From: Daejeonella lutea
GTDB taxonomy: Bacteria; Bacteroidota; Bacteroidia; Sphingobacteriales; Sphingobacteriaceae
Length of the DNA: 64,000 nucleotides
Direction: 5' to 3'
NCBI RefSeq assembly: GCF_900168015.1
Contig: NZ_FUYR01000001.1
Coordinates: forward strand, 1,610,943 to 1,674,942
How positions within the stretch are numbered: the first letter of the stretch is position 1; each line of letters opens with the position of its first letter. The notes below the pieces were generated by a model. The model was not told where the DNA came from and ran no database searches. It saw only the letters and a list, made by a program, of their open reading frames with translations. Below, piece after piece: positions 63,883 through 64,000 of this stretch. Both the position numbers and the translations under genes were made by a program.

Positions 63883-64000
63883 ATGGACCAGGAATTTACC
63901 GGACAAAGAACAGATTTAAGCCAGTTAAGCTCGGCAGTTGAGCAGATAAAAAAATCGCTGGGCAGTATCATAGTCGGTCAGACCGAAATGGTTGAACTGC
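63883..64000 (+). CDS. MoxR-family AAA+ ATPase, N-terminal fragment
   Basis: ATG 63883 runs off the window end; 39 complete codons are visible. The segment SLGSIIVGQTEMVEL matches the start of the MoxR AAA+ domain (IVGQ box), before the Walker A motif. It is incomplete only because the window ends. Its place after the DUF4350-like gene strongly supports the call. MoxR proteins act as chaperones, usually with a VWA/DUF58 partner that I expect just downstream. Confidence 0.75.
   Translation, partial: MDQEFTGQRTDLSQLSSAVEQIKKSLGSIIVGQTEMVEL

Noticed and set aside
1-64000. tRNA, rRNA, IS element, prophage or defence system
   Set aside because: I scanned the intergenic gaps and found no cloverleaf-like or transposase-like sequence; all larger ORFs have metabolic, transport, regulatory, repair or envelope assignments, or belong to uncharacterised families with no sign of a mobile or defence role.

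Overview
The window looks like a chromosomal segment of a Bacteroidota bacterium, most likely Sphingobacteriaceae (Pedobacter/Mucilaginibacter-like). This rests on two SusC/SusD outer-membrane uptake pairs, a DUF5689 lipoprotein, many lipoproteins with a Cys at residue 18-23, a gliding-motility/T9SS type B C-terminal domain on a 1389-residue PKD protein, a beta-propeller sensor kinase and few Shine-Dalgarno sequences. I see no rRNA, tRNA, CRISPR array, prophage or IS element. The placement is inference from gene content, not from a marker gene.

Layout. 1-5.2 kb: SMP-30-like lipoprotein, a three-subunit aldehyde-oxidase-type molybdoenzyme (2Fe-2S, FAD/4Fe-4S, Moco subunits) and a DinB-fold protein. 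5.2-6.16 kb: gene-free DNA with short tandem units of 10-11 bp. 6.16-22 kb: SusC, SusD, DUF5689 lipoprotein, terminator, Tat metallophosphoesterase, glycerophosphodiesterase lipoprotein, GlpT, SGNH hydrolase, then on the opposite strand glpF-glpK-glpD, and a divergent DeoR/GlpR-type regulator. Read together this is a putative glycerophosphodiester/glycerol utilisation locus: outer-membrane import, periplasmic hydrolysis, G3P uptake, oxidation to DHAP and control. 22-23.3 kb: a prephenate dehydrogenase resembling the fungal Tyr1 type. 23.5-34.4 kb: the PKD surface protein, signal peptidase I, MBL-fold exonuclease plus ATP-dependent DNA ligase, MscS channel, DUF72 protein and a propeller lactonase.

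34.4-45.7 kb: a second 11-bp-phased array, a two-subunit Tat-exported molybdoenzyme, a MopE-motif lipoprotein, uronate isomerase UxaC, an alanine-racemase-fold protein next to a class V PLP enzyme (both lacking a family signature), a Ser/Thr kinase and a PQQ-type sugar dehydrogenase lipoprotein. 45.8-51.3 kb: a second SusC/SusD operon with a small lipoprotein, on the minus strand. 51.3-59.3 kb: a gap, a probable DinB-fold protein, AraC regulator, glyoxalase-fold protein, LuxR-type response regulator with propeller histidine kinase, an aldo/keto reductase that lacks the usual catalytic His, and a DUF2752 protein. 59.3-64 kb: RDD protein and a divergent tight operon SpoIIM-like / membrane protein / DUF4129-like / DUF4350-like / MoxR ATPase (cut by the window end).

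Most notable: the phosphodiester locus, the fungal-like TyrA, the 11-bp-phased intergenic arrays, the PLP-enzyme pair with altered active sites and the RDD-SpoIIM-MoxR membrane gene cluster.
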